Below, in pieces: positions 52,252 through 61,317 of a stretch of 64,000 bases of DNA (its first letter is position 1; each line of letters begins with the position of its first letter). Source of the DNA: Sporomusaceae bacterium (GTDB taxonomy: Bacteria; Bacillota; Negativicutes; UBA1444); the NCBI GenBank assembly GCA_018434355.1, contig JAHDPL010000003.1:62001-126000 (forward strand). The letters are read 5' to 3'. A program made the translations under genes and the position numbers. A model generated the notes under the pieces. The model did no database searches and was not told the DNA's origin. It worked only from the letters and a program-made list of their open reading frames with translations.

Positions 52252-53616
52252 GTGAAGCTAAAAACAAGATTGTTTGGGCAAACCTTTGCTTTTAAAAACA
52301 TCAAGGAAGTTTTGGCCAAGGCCAATGAAATCAAATCAGGCGACATTCTGGCCGGAATTGGCGCGGAAAATGCCGCCGAGCGGATTGCCGCCAAACGGGT
52401 GTTGTCGCAACTGACGCTGGAAGATTTGCGCAACAATCCGGTCGTGCCGTTGGAAACCGATGAAGTGTCGCGAATTATTGACGGCGATGTGAATGAAGCG
52501 ATCTACCGTTCGGTAAAGAACTGGTCGGTGGCAGAGCTGCGCGAATTCATCCTGAAAACGGAAACGACCAATGACGAACTGCAGCGATTGAGTCGCGGCC
52601 TGACCGCTGAGATGGTTGCTGCCACGACCAAGTTGATGAGCAATCTCGATTTGGTGCTGGGCGCAAGTAAAATCAAGAATATTGCCCACTGCAATACGAT
52701 GATCGGTCAGCCGGGCTGTCTCGCCGCCCGTTTGCAACCCAACCATCCGACCGACAATGTCGAAGGGATCTTGGCCAGTCTGCGGGAGGGTTTGTCCTAT
52801 GGGGTGGGTGATGCGGTAATCGGACTGAACCCGGTCGACGATACGCTGCCGGCAGTCATTCGCAGTCTGGAAACTCTGTATGATTTTGTCGAGGAATGGA
52901 AGATTCCCACCCAGATCTGTGTTCTCGCGCATATCACAACCCAGCTCAAAGCGTTGCAGAAAGGCGCTCCGGTGCATCTGCTATTCCAATCGGTGGCTGG
53001 CACCGAAGCCGGAAACACGGCATTCGGCATCAGCGGTGCCATCCTGCAGGAGGCTTATGAAGCCGGGTTGAAGCAAGGGCGGGCCACCGGTCCCAACATT
53101 ATGTATTTTGAAACAGGACAGGGTTCGGAATTATCGGCGGAAGCCCATAACGGGGCGGACCAACTGACGCTGGAAGCCCGATGCTACGGATTCGCCAGGC
53201 ACTACAAACCCTATCTGGTCAATACGGTGGTCGGCTTCATCGGGCCGGAGTATCTCTACGATACCCGCCAGGTAACCCGGGCCGGTCTGGAAGATCATTT
53301 CATGGGGAAACTGACCGGCCTGCCGATGGGTGTTGACGCCTGCTACACCAATCACATGAAAGCGGACCAGAATGATATTGAAAATCTGGCCACACTGCTG
53401 ACAGCTGCCGGATGTACCTATTTCATGGGCATTCCGATGGGCGATGATGTGATGTTGAACTATCAATGCACCAGCTTCCATGATATCCCGACACTGCGAA
53501 GCATATTCAACCTTCGTCCGCTACCGGCATTTGAAGCCTGGCTGGAATGCATGGGGATCATGGAAAACGGCAAGCTGACCGCTCGGGCCGGCGACGCCAC
53601 GATCTTTACGAGGTAA
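52252..53616 (+). CDS. eutB: ethanolamine ammonia-lyase large subunit
   Basis: A 454-residue TIM-barrel catalytic subunit that binds ethanolamine and, with EutC, adenosylcobalamin, giving acetaldehyde and ammonia. The sequence is typical over its length: NHPTDNVEGILASLREG, ETGQGSELSAEAHNGADQ with substrate-binding residues, and MGIPMGDDVMLNYQCTSFHD. GTG start two bases after eutA. Confidence 0.96.
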   Translation: MKLKTRLFGQTFAFKNIKEVLAKANEIKSGDILAGIGAENAAERIAAKRVLSQLTLEDLRNNPVVPLETDEVSRIIDGDVNEAIYRSVKNWSVAELREFILKTETTNDELQRLSRGLTAEMVAATTKLMSNLDLVLGASKIKNIAHCNTMIGQPGCLAARLQPNHPTDNVEGILASLREGLSYGVGDAVIGLNPVDDTLPAVIRSLETLYDFVEEWKIPTQICVLAHITTQLKALQKGAPVHLLFQSVAGTEAGNTAFGISGAILQEAYEAGLKQGRATGPNIMYFETGQGSELSAEAHNGADQLTLEARCYGFARHYKPYLVNTVVGFIGPEYLYDTRQVTRAGLEDHFMGKLTGLPMGVDACYTNHMKADQNDIENLATLLTAAGCTYFMGIPMGDDVMLNYQCTSFHDIPTLRSIFNLRPLPAFEAWLECMGIMENGKLTARAGDATIFTR

Positions 53617-53629
53617 GGGGGCAACAGCC

Positions 53630-54508
53630 ATGGGCCTGGAAATGGATATCCGCTCGATAGTGGAGCAAGTGCTACTGGAAATGAAGCATGGAACGCAGGG
53701 CAACTCCGGGGCGAATTTGCCGGCGCAAACTGTTGTGAGCGCCAGTGAAGAGGACGCGCTGACCGATCTGGCCAAGGTCGATCTGCAACGTTATTTGCAA
53801 GTGCCGCATCCGGTGAATGCAGAGTTGTACCAGGAAATGAAACTGGCTACGCCGGCCCGTATCGGCGTCTGGCGCTCGGGTTCGCGCCCGCTGACCGATA
53901 CCTGGCTGCGGTTCCGCGCCGACCATGCGGTTGCACAGGATTCGGTGCTCGGCGACGTGCCGGAAGATTTTCCTGCCAAATACAACATGGTTTGTGTAAA
54001 AACCATGTGTAGCAGCAAGGACGAATATCTGACCCGGCCCGATCTGGGGCGGAAGCTCGACGATGAAAATCTGGCCATTTTGCGGCAGCATTGCAAAAAA
54101 GGGCCGAAACTTCAAATCATCGTTGCCGATGGACTGTCGAGCAAAGCGGTTGAAGCAAACATCCCAAACCTCCTGCCGGCGATGATTCAGGGACTGGAAG
54201 GTATGGGGATTCAGCTGGGGACGACGATTTTTGTCAAATACGCCCGAGTGGCGATAATGGACGTGATTGGCGAAGAATTGAAACCGGAGGCGGCGATCGT
54301 ATTGATCGGCGAGCGACCGGGACTAGGGACGGCCGAGAGCATGAGCGCCTACATGGGATACAATCCGCGGGTGGGCATGGTGGAAAGCGAACGAACCGTC
54401 GTCAGCAACATTCATAAAGGAGGTACGCCGGCGGCCGAAGCCGGTGCACATCTTGCGAGCCTGCTCAAGCGAATCCTCGACGCCCGGGCATCCGGCGTCA
54501 ATATGTGA
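53630..54508 (+). CDS. eutC: ethanolamine ammonia-lyase small subunit
   Basis: A 292-residue subunit that binds the base-off face of adenosylcobalamin. The conserved ATPARIGVWRSGSRPLT, FRADHAVAQDSV and RPGLGTAESMSAYMGY are present. Residues 1-22 form an amphipathic helix (DIRSIVEQVLLEMKHG) before a flexible linker, the usual look of an encapsulation peptide. GGGGG precedes the ATG. Confidence 0.96.
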   Translation: MGLEMDIRSIVEQVLLEMKHGTQGNSGANLPAQTVVSASEEDALTDLAKVDLQRYLQVPHPVNAELYQEMKLATPARIGVWRSGSRPLTDTWLRFRADHAVAQDSVLGDVPEDFPAKYNMVCVKTMCSSKDEYLTRPDLGRKLDDENLAILRQHCKKGPKLQIIVADGLSSKAVEANIPNLLPAMIQGLEGMGIQLGTTIFVKYARVAIMDVIGEELKPEAAIVLIGERPGLGTAESMSAYMGYNPRVGMVESERTVVSNIHKGGTPAAEAGAHLASLLKRILDARASGVNM

Positions 54509-54531
54509 CCACAGGGGAGGAGGATAAGATC

Positions 54532-55179
54532 ATGATTGAACCGATTAAACCGAAAGTGTTGGCAGTACGGATGATTCCCAACGTTGCCTCTGATTTGATC
54601 GAGCAGCTGAATTTGCAGCCGGGTCAGCGATCGATCGGAATGATTACCTGCACGATCGATGACGCGACCTATACATCGTTAGATGAAGCGACGAAAAAAG
54701 CGGAAGTGGAAGTCGTGTATGCAAAGAGCTTTTATGCCGGCTCCGCCCACGCATCCGGCCCCCGTTCCGGCGAGATCCTAGGGATACTGGCCGGACCGAC
54801 GCCGGCTGAAGTAAGGGCAGGAATTGACGCCTGTATCGATTATCTGGAAACAGAAGCGTTTTTTTACACCTGTGATGGTGGCGCCACAGCTTGGTATCCA
54901 CACACGATATCCCGTACCGGCAGCTATCTGTCGAAACTAGCCGGTATTCCCGAAGGCGATCCGCTGGCCTACCTGATTGCGCCGCCGCTGGAAGCGGTGT
55001 ATGGCATCGATGCCGCCTTAAAAGCGGCAGAAGTGTCGATGAAGGTATTTTATGGCCCGCCGACGGAAACCAACTTTGGCGGCGCGTTGTTGACTGGCAG
55101 CCAGAGCGCCTGCAGGGCGGCATGTGAAGCCTTTCAACGGGCGGTCGTCGAAGTGGCGACCACGGCGCTCAAACTCTGA
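54532..55179 (+). CDS. eutL: EutL-type tandem-BMC shell protein
   Basis: A 215-residue trimer-forming shell protein with two fused BMC domains (about 1-100 and 110-215) that forms a large, gated central pore. RSIGMITCTIDDATYTSLDEATKKA and FFYTCDGGATAWYPHTISRTGSYLS are characteristic. I chose ATG 54532 (GGGAGGAGG upstream); the frame reaches to 54505, overlapping eutC. Confidence 0.95.
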   Translation: MIEPIKPKVLAVRMIPNVASDLIEQLNLQPGQRSIGMITCTIDDATYTSLDEATKKAEVEVVYAKSFYAGSAHASGPRSGEILGILAGPTPAEVRAGIDACIDYLETEAFFYTCDGGATAWYPHTISRTGSYLSKLAGIPEGDPLAYLIAPPLEAVYGIDAALKAAEVSMKVFYGPPTETNFGGALLTGSQSACRAACEAFQRAVVEVATTALKL

Positions 55180-55200
55180 TCGGAAAGCGAGGCGGCATTT

Positions 55201-56679
55201 ATGGAGCTGGATCGCGATCTGTCTTCGATTCAGGAGACGCGCAATCTGCTGAAAGCAGCCCGAAAAGCGCAGGATGCACTGAAATCGTTTTCCCAGTCGC
55301 AGGTCGATGCAATCATCGATGCGCTCAGGGCGGCTGGCGAAGCGGAAGCTTGCCGGCTTGGCGCCATGGCGGTGCAGGAAACCGGGATGGGCAAATACGA
55401 GGACAAGTGTTTCAAAAACTATTTCGCGGCTCACTATGTGCATGAGTTTATCAAAGACATGAAAACCGTAGGCATCGTGAAAAAGGATGCAGCGACCAAG
55501 ACCTGGGAAATCGCTGAGCCGGTTGGCGTGATTGCCGGGATTGTTCCGACGACCAATCCGACTTCCACGGTGATTTATAAATCAATGGTTGCACTGAAAT
55601 CGCGCAATGCTATTGTGTTTTCGCCGCATCCGTCGGCAGTCCGTTGTACGGCGGAAGCGGCCCGGGTCATGCATCAGGCGGCAGTTGCTGTCGGAGCGCC
55701 CGAAGGATCGATCGGTTGCCTGACCACAGTATCGCTGGAAGCAACCCAGGAGCTGATGAAGAATCCGCTGACCTCGATTATTCTGGCTACCGGCGGCAGC
55801 GCTCTAGTCAGGGCGGCCTACAGCAGCGGCAAACCGGCTCTTGGCGTTGGACCGGGCAATGTACCGGCCTTTGTTGAACGAAGCGCCGATCTTGCCAAGG
55901 CGGCGGAATTTATCATTGCCGGAAAATCCTTTGATAACGGGACGATTTGCGCTTCTGAACAGGCGATTGTCGCCGAGAGTTGCATCGTCAAAGAGCTGAA
56001 AGAACAACTGGTCAGATACGGCGCGCATTTCCTCGAGTCGGGAGAAGTGGAGAAAGTGTCCCGAGTCGTCATGCTGCCGAATAATGGCGTGAACCCGAAA
56101 GTGGTCGGTAAAGACCCGGCCTTCATCGGCAAGCTGGCTGGAATCAACGTGCCGACGCATGCAAAAATTCTGGTTGCGCCACTGGAGGGCGTTGGGCCGC
56201 AGTGGCCGTTGTCCTATGAAAAACTGTGCACCGTTCTGGGTTTTTATCAGGTCAAGGATTGGCATGAAGGCTGCGAACGCTGCATTCAGTTGTTGGAACT
56301 GGGCGGTATTGGTCATAGTCTGGCGATTCATTCCAATGATGAAAAAATCATTGAAGAATTTGCCCTGAAAAAGCCAATCTTCCGGATTTTGGTCAATACG
56401 CCGGCTGCCCTTGGCGGCGTGGGGGCAACAACATCCCTGGCGCCTTCATTTACATTAGGTTGCGGTACTTGGGGCGGTTCAAGCGTTTCCGAGAATGTAA
56501 CCCCGATGCACTTGATCAATACGAAACGAGTGGCCTGGCATATGGGAATGCCGGCAGGACCGGATGTCAAGCCGATTAGCGCGGCAGCCGCCGCCGCACC
56601 GGTTCAACCCGGAGTTGACGCAAAACTGGTGCAACAAGTTGTCGAACAGGTGCTGAAAGCAATCAAAGCGGGTCAATAA
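55201..56679 (+). CDS. eutE: acetaldehyde dehydrogenase (CoA-acylating)
   Basis: A 492-residue enzyme that converts acetaldehyde, CoA and NAD+ to acetyl-CoA and NADH inside the compartment. The catalytic cysteine is in NGTICASEQAI near residue 250; GGSALVRAAYSSGKPALG is the NAD-binding region. It lacks an N-terminal targeting helix, as found on EutE/PduP of enterobacteria, and instead ends in an Ala/Pro-rich linker and the helix KLVQQVVEQVLKAIKAG, an encapsulation-peptide-like C-terminus. Starts 21 bases after eutL. Confidence 0.95.
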   Translation: MELDRDLSSIQETRNLLKAARKAQDALKSFSQSQVDAIIDALRAAGEAEACRLGAMAVQETGMGKYEDKCFKNYFAAHYVHEFIKDMKTVGIVKKDAATKTWEIAEPVGVIAGIVPTTNPTSTVIYKSMVALKSRNAIVFSPHPSAVRCTAEAARVMHQAAVAVGAPEGSIGCLTTVSLEATQELMKNPLTSIILATGGSALVRAAYSSGKPALGVGPGNVPAFVERSADLAKAAEFIIAGKSFDNGTICASEQAIVAESCIVKELKEQLVRYGAHFLESGEVEKVSRVVMLPNNGVNPKVVGKDPAFIGKLAGINVPTHAKILVAPLEGVGPQWPLSYEKLCTVLGFYQVKDWHEGCERCIQLLELGGIGHSLAIHSNDEKIIEEFALKKPIFRILVNTPAALGGVGATTSLAPSFTLGCGTWGGSSVSENVTPMHLINTKRVAWHMGMPAGPDVKPISAAAAAAPVQPGVDAKLVQQVVEQVLKAIKAGQ

Positions 56680-56722
56680 AGAATAACGACACTGACAAAC
56701 AGTATTGAAGGAGGATATGAAC

Positions 56723-57034
56723 ATGGTGGCAGAAAGAAGTGTAATCGCATTGGGAATGATTGAAACAAAGGGGCTGATCCCGGCCATTGAAGCTGCGGAC
56801 CAGATGCTCAAGGCGGCCAATGTTACGCTATCCGGCAAAGAACATGTCTCAGGCGGCTATGTGGCTGTGATGGTACGCGGCGATGTCGGCGCGGTGAAGG
56901 CAGCAGTTGATGCGGGGGGCGCGGCGGCCCAACGAGTCGGCGAATTGCTTAGCGTGCACGTAATTCCCCGGCCGCATGGGGATGTCGAATATATCCTGCC
57001 GGAAGGCGACAACAAGGATCGCGGCGCGAAATAA
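56723..57034 (+). CDS. BMC-H shell protein (EutM/PduA-type), copy 2
   Basis: A 103-residue hexameric shell protein with [20 protein letters not shown] and [12 protein letters not shown]. The pore loop reads EHVSGGY, unlike VKVGGAL of copy 1, and the tail is shorter and acidic. ATG 56723 has AAGGAGG eight bases upstream; another ATG at 56717 is too near. It is three bases upstream of the fusion gene. Confidence 0.92.
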   Translation: MVAERSVIALGMIETKGLIPAIEAADQMLKAANVTLSGKEHVSGGYVAVMVRGDVGAVKAAVDAGGAAAQRVGELLSVHVIPRPHGDVEYILPEGDNKDRGAK

Positions 57035-57037
57035 GCG

Positions 57038-58333
57038 ATGCTGATCAACGAAGCCGAACTCCGCAGCCAGTGGCATAAGACAAAAACAGATGTGATTACG
57101 GTGCCCCGCGGCAGCGTTTTGACGCCGTCGGCGCGTGACTTTCTGCGGGGCAACGGGATTCGTGTAGTCGTTGAGGGCGAGGGTGTGCAGGACTTGGATC
57201 GGCGACCGATGTCCACGGCGAAGAACCCTGCGCCGGTTGCCGCAACTGCCGGTAAACCAGAGCACCAGACCCACCTGCATGGCAGTCAGCTTGTCGACAA
57301 GACGCACCCGGTCATCGCCTGGCGCGGTCAGCTGGACCAGTTCGATTGCGCGGTGGTGGAATCGCAGGTACAGCTGGTTCGCTATGGTCATGATGCATTG
57401 GCGGCGCAGCTGGAAGAAATCCTGCGGTTTGCCCAGCGGATCATGGCGGCAGAAGTGCGGGAGACTCCGTTTGAATTCAAGACGTTGCTTGGCTGGACGC
57501 CAGAGCAGATCCGCGAGATGTCCCATCACCCGGATCGTTATTTTGGCGTGACCCATTCGACAATGTCTTATCTGGATGGTCCGGTAGTGGCCCGGCTGAA
57601 CATTTTGCGCGCCAAGGTTCGCGAGGTCGAGTTGTCTGCCAATCGGGCCTTTATCGATTCTCAGGGCAATTGCCGACGCACAGACATCGTGCAGGCGCTC
57701 AACCGCTTATCTAGTGTATTGTATATTCTGGTTTGCCGGACCCGCAGCGAAACTGTTCAGGAAAAGAAACTGCCGATCGGGGTTTCCAACCGTCATGTGC
57801 ATTTGTCAGCAGCGGACTTGACCAGTTTGTTCGGCAGCGGACACAGTTTGTCGAAGTGGAAAGACCTTTCCCAACCGGGACAGTTCGCCGCCGTAGAAAC
57901 GGTCAAAATTGCCGGTCCGAAAGGTTCCATTGACAATGTGCGGATTCTGGGTCCAGTGCGCAAACAGACGCAGGTAGAAATCAGCGCCACCGACTCCTTC
58001 CAACTGGGGGTGAAACCGGTCGTGCGCGATTCCGGGCAGCTGGAAGGCAGTGAAGGACTTCGCCTGATTGGCCCGAATGGCTCTGTTGACCTGGCAAGCG
58101 GCGTAATTGTGGCGGCGCGTCATATCCATATGCATCCGGATCAAGCCAAACAGTGGAATCTTCAGGATGGGCAGAAGGTCCGGGTCCGGGTTGACAGCGC
58201 CCGGCCGGTATACTTTGAAGACGTGCTGGTTCGGGTCAATCCGCAGTATCAGGGCGAAATGCATCTGGATACTGATGAGGCCAACGCGGCGATGGTTGAT
58301 AAAAATAGTCTGGCCGTGATTGTGGGAGGATAA
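57038..58333 (+). CDS. EutT-like cobalamin adenosyltransferase fused to PduL phosphotransacylase
   Basis: A 431-residue two-enzyme fusion. Residues 1-237 resemble EutT: an N-terminal module with LTPSARDFL (28-36), then THLHGSQLVDKTHPVIAWRG and ALNRLSSVLYIL (220-231), which would make adenosylcobalamin from ATP and cob(I)alamin. The HX11CCX2C metal motif of Salmonella EutT is missing. Residues 244-431 are a full PduL: SNRHVHLS (250-257), EISATDSFQLG, ARHIHMHPDQA (360-370), with His/Glu zinc ligands, which exchanges CoA for phosphate on acetyl-CoA. There is no stop codon or frame change between them. Starts four bases after the shell gene and ends two bases before the next gene. Confidence 0.9.
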   Translation: MLINEAELRSQWHKTKTDVITVPRGSVLTPSARDFLRGNGIRVVVEGEGVQDLDRRPMSTAKNPAPVAATAGKPEHQTHLHGSQLVDKTHPVIAWRGQLDQFDCAVVESQVQLVRYGHDALAAQLEEILRFAQRIMAAEVRETPFEFKTLLGWTPEQIREMSHHPDRYFGVTHSTMSYLDGPVVARLNILRAKVREVELSANRAFIDSQGNCRRTDIVQALNRLSSVLYILVCRTRSETVQEKKLPIGVSNRHVHLSAADLTSLFGSGHSLSKWKDLSQPGQFAAVETVKIAGPKGSIDNVRILGPVRKQTQVEISATDSFQLGVKPVVRDSGQLEGSEGLRLIGPNGSVDLASGVIVAARHIHMHPDQAKQWNLQDGQKVRVRVDSARPVYFEDVLVRVNPQYQGEMHLDTDEANAAMVDKNSLAVIVGG

Positions 58334-58335
58334 GG

Positions 58336-59112
58336 ATGGACGAGAATATCTTGCGGGAAGTGATAGCCCGTATCATGGCGGACCCCCGGCTGCAACCTTT
58401 ATTGGCGGCTGCTGCCGCCAAATCATCCCTGCAAAAACCAAACTGCCTGGTTGTGATCGAAAATGAGGCAGGACTGCGCAAGTTGCCGGAAATACAAAAA
58501 CAGTGGGGCAACTGTGCGGAACTGCAGCTATGCCTGGCAGGTCCGATTAGCGTTCCTTCGGCGAGTTTGCCGCAAGTTTCCTGTGAAAATGCGACCGCAC
58601 GCACTGACTGGAGCAAGATCCTGTTGCCGGTGTGTACGGCGCAACAACTGGGCGAAGTTGTACTCGGATTTCGCCGCGACAAGGTCACGGATCTGATCGC
58701 TTGGGCAATCTTGCAGGGGATTCCGGTGGAGATTGGCTATGTCGACTATGGTTTCAGCGAGAAAACGCCAGTAGCTTATCGGCAACTTTTAGAAGGATAT
58801 GTGGAGCAGGCTGCCGCCTATGGGGTTACTATTAGTAAGGGGTCGTTTTGTTCAGATCCACTGCCGGCGCCTCCGATGCAATCAGCCCCGGAGCTGCCCT
58901 GGAGTTGTGGCGAGCCTGTGAATGCACCGGAGCCGGAAACACGAGCCGCGATTCGTTATGAAAAAAATCTCATGACGGAAAAAGAAGCGATCCTGTTGCC
59001 GGAATATGCGGTGCTCATGTTGAACAAAGCGGTGGTGCTTACGCCTTCGGCGATCGACACGTTGAAACGGCAAAAAGTGCAGGTTTATAAGGAAGGGGTG
59101 CGATTCCTGTGA
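58336..59112 (+). CDS. BMC-operon protein of unknown function with C-terminal LTPSA module
   Basis: A 258-residue protein. It starts with a short amphipathic helix (ENILREVIARIMAD) like an encapsulation peptide, has a central alpha/beta region (about 35-190) with VVIENEAGL and AWAILQGIPVEIGYVDYGFS, and ends in AVVLTPSAIDTLKRQKVQVY. I recall an uncharacterised family seen only in Firmicute-type ethanolamine operons (the TIGR02536 type) that this may belong to, but cannot confirm it. It overlaps eutN by four bases. Confidence 0.7.
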   Translation: MDENILREVIARIMADPRLQPLLAAAAAKSSLQKPNCLVVIENEAGLRKLPEIQKQWGNCAELQLCLAGPISVPSASLPQVSCENATARTDWSKILLPVCTAQQLGEVVLGFRRDKVTDLIAWAILQGIPVEIGYVDYGFSEKTPVAYRQLLEGYVEQAAAYGVTISKGSFCSDPLPAPPMQSAPELPWSCGEPVNAPEPETRAAIRYEKNLMTEKEAILLPEYAVLMLNKAVVLTPSAIDTLKRQKVQVYKEGVRFL

Positions 59113-59402
59113 TTCTGGCGCGTGTGATCGGAAGCGTCTGGTCGACCCGCAAGGAAGAATCGTTGCGAGGTCTGAAGTTTTTAATCGTACAGCCGGTAGT
59201 TGTCCAATATTCGGTCGAGGGAAACAGCAAGCTGGAAGATTACGGCCCGACCCTGGTGGCGGCTGATAAAATAGGCGCCGGTGAAACGGAAATCGTGATG
59301 ATTGCCAGTGGTTCGTCTGCCCGACAGAGTCTGCCGGACACCCATGTTCCCGTCGATGCGATGGTCGTGGGAATTATCGACAAAGAAACGTTTGAAGCCT
59401 GA
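59109..59402 (+). CDS. eutN: EutN/CcmL-type pentameric vertex protein
   Basis: A 97-residue BMC-P protein that caps the vertices of the shell. LARVIGSVWSTRKEESLRGLKF and IVQPV give the N-terminal part of the fold, and VDAMVVGIIDKETF the C-terminal strand. GTG start overlapping the previous stop codon; the next gene starts ten bases on. Confidence 0.94.
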   Translation: MILARVIGSVWSTRKEESLRGLKFLIVQPVVVQYSVEGNSKLEDYGPTLVAADKIGAGETEIVMIASGSSARQSLPDTHVPVDAMVVGIIDKETFEA

Positions 59403-59412
59403 TGAGGTTGAC

Positions 59413-60744
59413 ATGATGAGCAACATCAGTGAGAAAGTGAAAGCGGCAGGGGTCGTGGGGGCTGGCGGGGCCGGTTTTCCCACCCATGTCAAGCTGGAAG
59501 CCAAAGCGGATATATTTCTTGTCAATGCGGCGGAATGCGAACCGATGCTGCGTACCGACCAACAATTGATGGCGGTGCAACCAGACCTTTTATTGCGGGG
59601 GCTGGAACTGGGAATGCAGTCAACTGGCGCCAGCGAAGGAATCATTGCGCTGAAACCGAAATATAAGGACGCGATTGCGGCTTTGCAGCCGATTCTGCCT
59701 GCCAATGTTCGGATTGAAATGCTGCGGGACGTTTACCCGGCAGGCGATGAAGTGATTACACTTTGGCTGACGACTGGACGGCGGGTACCGCCAGGCGGTT
59801 TGCCGCTGCATGTCGGTGCGGTGGTCAACAATGTGCAGACCTTGATTAATGTGGCGCGCGCCGTGGACGGACTGCCTGTTACGACCCGGACATTCACAGT
59901 CACCGGCGCAGTGAAAAGCCCGTTAACCGTGACCGTGCCGATAGGAATGCCGCTGTCGGAAGTATTGGCGCTGGCCGGGGGTCCGACTGTTGATCCGGTG
60001 GCGTTCATCGATGGCGGACCGCTGATGGGTAAGTTGCTGACCGACTTGGAACAACCGGTGACCAAAACGACTGGCGGATTGATTGCTCTGCCGGCAGATC
60101 ACCTGCTGATCAAACGAAAAAAGCAGACGATGGAATCAGTGCTGCGGATTGCCAAGACAGTCTGCGAACAGTGTTGCTATTGCACCGAACTCTGCCCGCG
60201 CCATATTATCGGGCATGAATTGCCGCCACATCTGATTATTCGCGCCGCCAACCACAATTATCTCGGCAGTCCCTCGGTGGTTACCAGCGCGCTGACCTGC
60301 TCCGAGTGCGGCGTCTGTGAGGCTTATGCCTGCCCGGTCGGGATTTCGCCGATGCGGGTCAATATTGCATTAAAGGACAAACTGCGAAAAGCAGGCGTGC
60401 GCTACGAGGGAGGTCTGGGCAAAGCAGACCCGATGGCCGAGAACAGGTTGGTACCAACCTCGCGGATGGTAACGCGGCTCAATCTCGCTGCCTGGTATCC
60501 GCCGGAAGCTCCGTTGCAACAAGACACTTGCGCGGCGTCCCGGGTGCAGATACCGCTTAAGCAACACATTGGCGCGCCGGCTGCGCCTTTGGTGAAAGCC
60601 GGAGACAAGGTGAGCCGGGGGCAGCTGATTGCTGAAATGCCAAGCGGCGCGCTGGGAGCAAATGTGCATGCGAGCATTGACGGGACGGTGGAAGAAGTGT
60701 CGTCTTGTGCGATAACGATAGGAAATAGAGGTGCCGGTCGATGA
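59413..60744 (+). CDS. pduS: PduS-type SLBB iron-sulfur flavoprotein (cobalamin reductase)
   Basis: A 443-residue RnfC-related electron carrier. The N-terminal GVVGAGGAGFPTHVKL and AAECEPML are FMN/NADH-binding parts, SLBB is in the middle, and two 4Fe-4S sites follow: CEQCCYCTELCP (Cys251 on) and CSECGVCEAYACP (Cys296 on). The C-terminus has a biotinyl-lipoyl-like sandwich (KAGDKVSRGQLIAEMPS). PduS reduces cob(II)alamin for the adenosyltransferase. ATG 59413 or 59416 is the start with GAGG upstream. Confidence 0.92.
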   Translation: MMSNISEKVKAAGVVGAGGAGFPTHVKLEAKADIFLVNAAECEPMLRTDQQLMAVQPDLLLRGLELGMQSTGASEGIIALKPKYKDAIAALQPILPANVRIEMLRDVYPAGDEVITLWLTTGRRVPPGGLPLHVGAVVNNVQTLINVARAVDGLPVTTRTFTVTGAVKSPLTVTVPIGMPLSEVLALAGGPTVDPVAFIDGGPLMGKLLTDLEQPVTKTTGGLIALPADHLLIKRKKQTMESVLRIAKTVCEQCCYCTELCPRHIIGHELPPHLIIRAANHNYLGSPSVVTSALTCSECGVCEAYACPVGISPMRVNIALKDKLRKAGVRYEGGLGKADPMAENRLVPTSRMVTRLNLAAWYPPEAPLQQDTCAASRVQIPLKQHIGAPAAPLVKAGDKVSRGQLIAEMPSGALGANVHASIDGTVEEVSSCAITIGNRGAGR

Positions 60745-61295
60745 TTCACGCGATTGGAATGGTTGAGTTCACGAGCATTGCCAAGGGAATTGATGCGGCG
60801 GATATCATGTCAAAGACCGCCGAAGTGGAAATCCTGGTGATGAAAACGCTCTGTCCCGGTAAATTCATGGTGCTGGTCAGCGGCGATGTTTCCTCCGTGC
60901 AACAGGCGGTATCGGCCGGAGCGGAGCTGGGCGCCGATACGTTGGTCGATCAGTTTGTGATTCCCAATGTGCATCATTCAATCCTGCCGGCGATCGGTGG
61001 CGGCAACGACATCCCGCTACCGGAAATTCGGGCGATCGGCGTGATTGAAACCTATAGTGTGGCATCAGCGATCGAAGCGACCGATGCGGCTGTCAAGGCG
61101 GCGAACGTCGAACCGCTAAGGCTGCATCTGGCGTTTGGCATCGGCGGCAAAAGTTATTGTGTGCTCACGGGCGAAGTCGCGTCTGTTAAGGCTGCTGTCG
61201 AAGTCGGCAGCGAATTGGCGGGGGAAAAAGGACTGCTTGTTCATCAACTGGTGATTCCACGGCCGCATAAGCAGGTTTTGGAAGGGTTGCTCTAA
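60741..61295 (+). CDS. pduT: PduT-type tandem-BMC shell protein with [4Fe-4S] pore
   Basis: A 184-residue double BMC protein (about 1-90 and 97-184). Cys38 in MKTLCPGKF is at the position of the cysteine by which three PduT subunits hold one [4Fe-4S] cluster in the central pore. It is thought to pass electrons across the shell to PduS. It overlaps the end of pduS by four bases, supporting the partnership. Confidence 0.92.
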   Translation: MIHAIGMVEFTSIAKGIDAADIMSKTAEVEILVMKTLCPGKFMVLVSGDVSSVQQAVSAGAELGADTLVDQFVIPNVHHSILPAIGGGNDIPLPEIRAIGVIETYSVASAIEATDAAVKAANVEPLRLHLAFGIGGKSYCVLTGEVASVKAAVEVGSELAGEKGLLVHQLVIPRPHKQVLEGLL

Positions 61296-61317
61296 ACGGG
61301 AAGAGAGGGGAATGATC

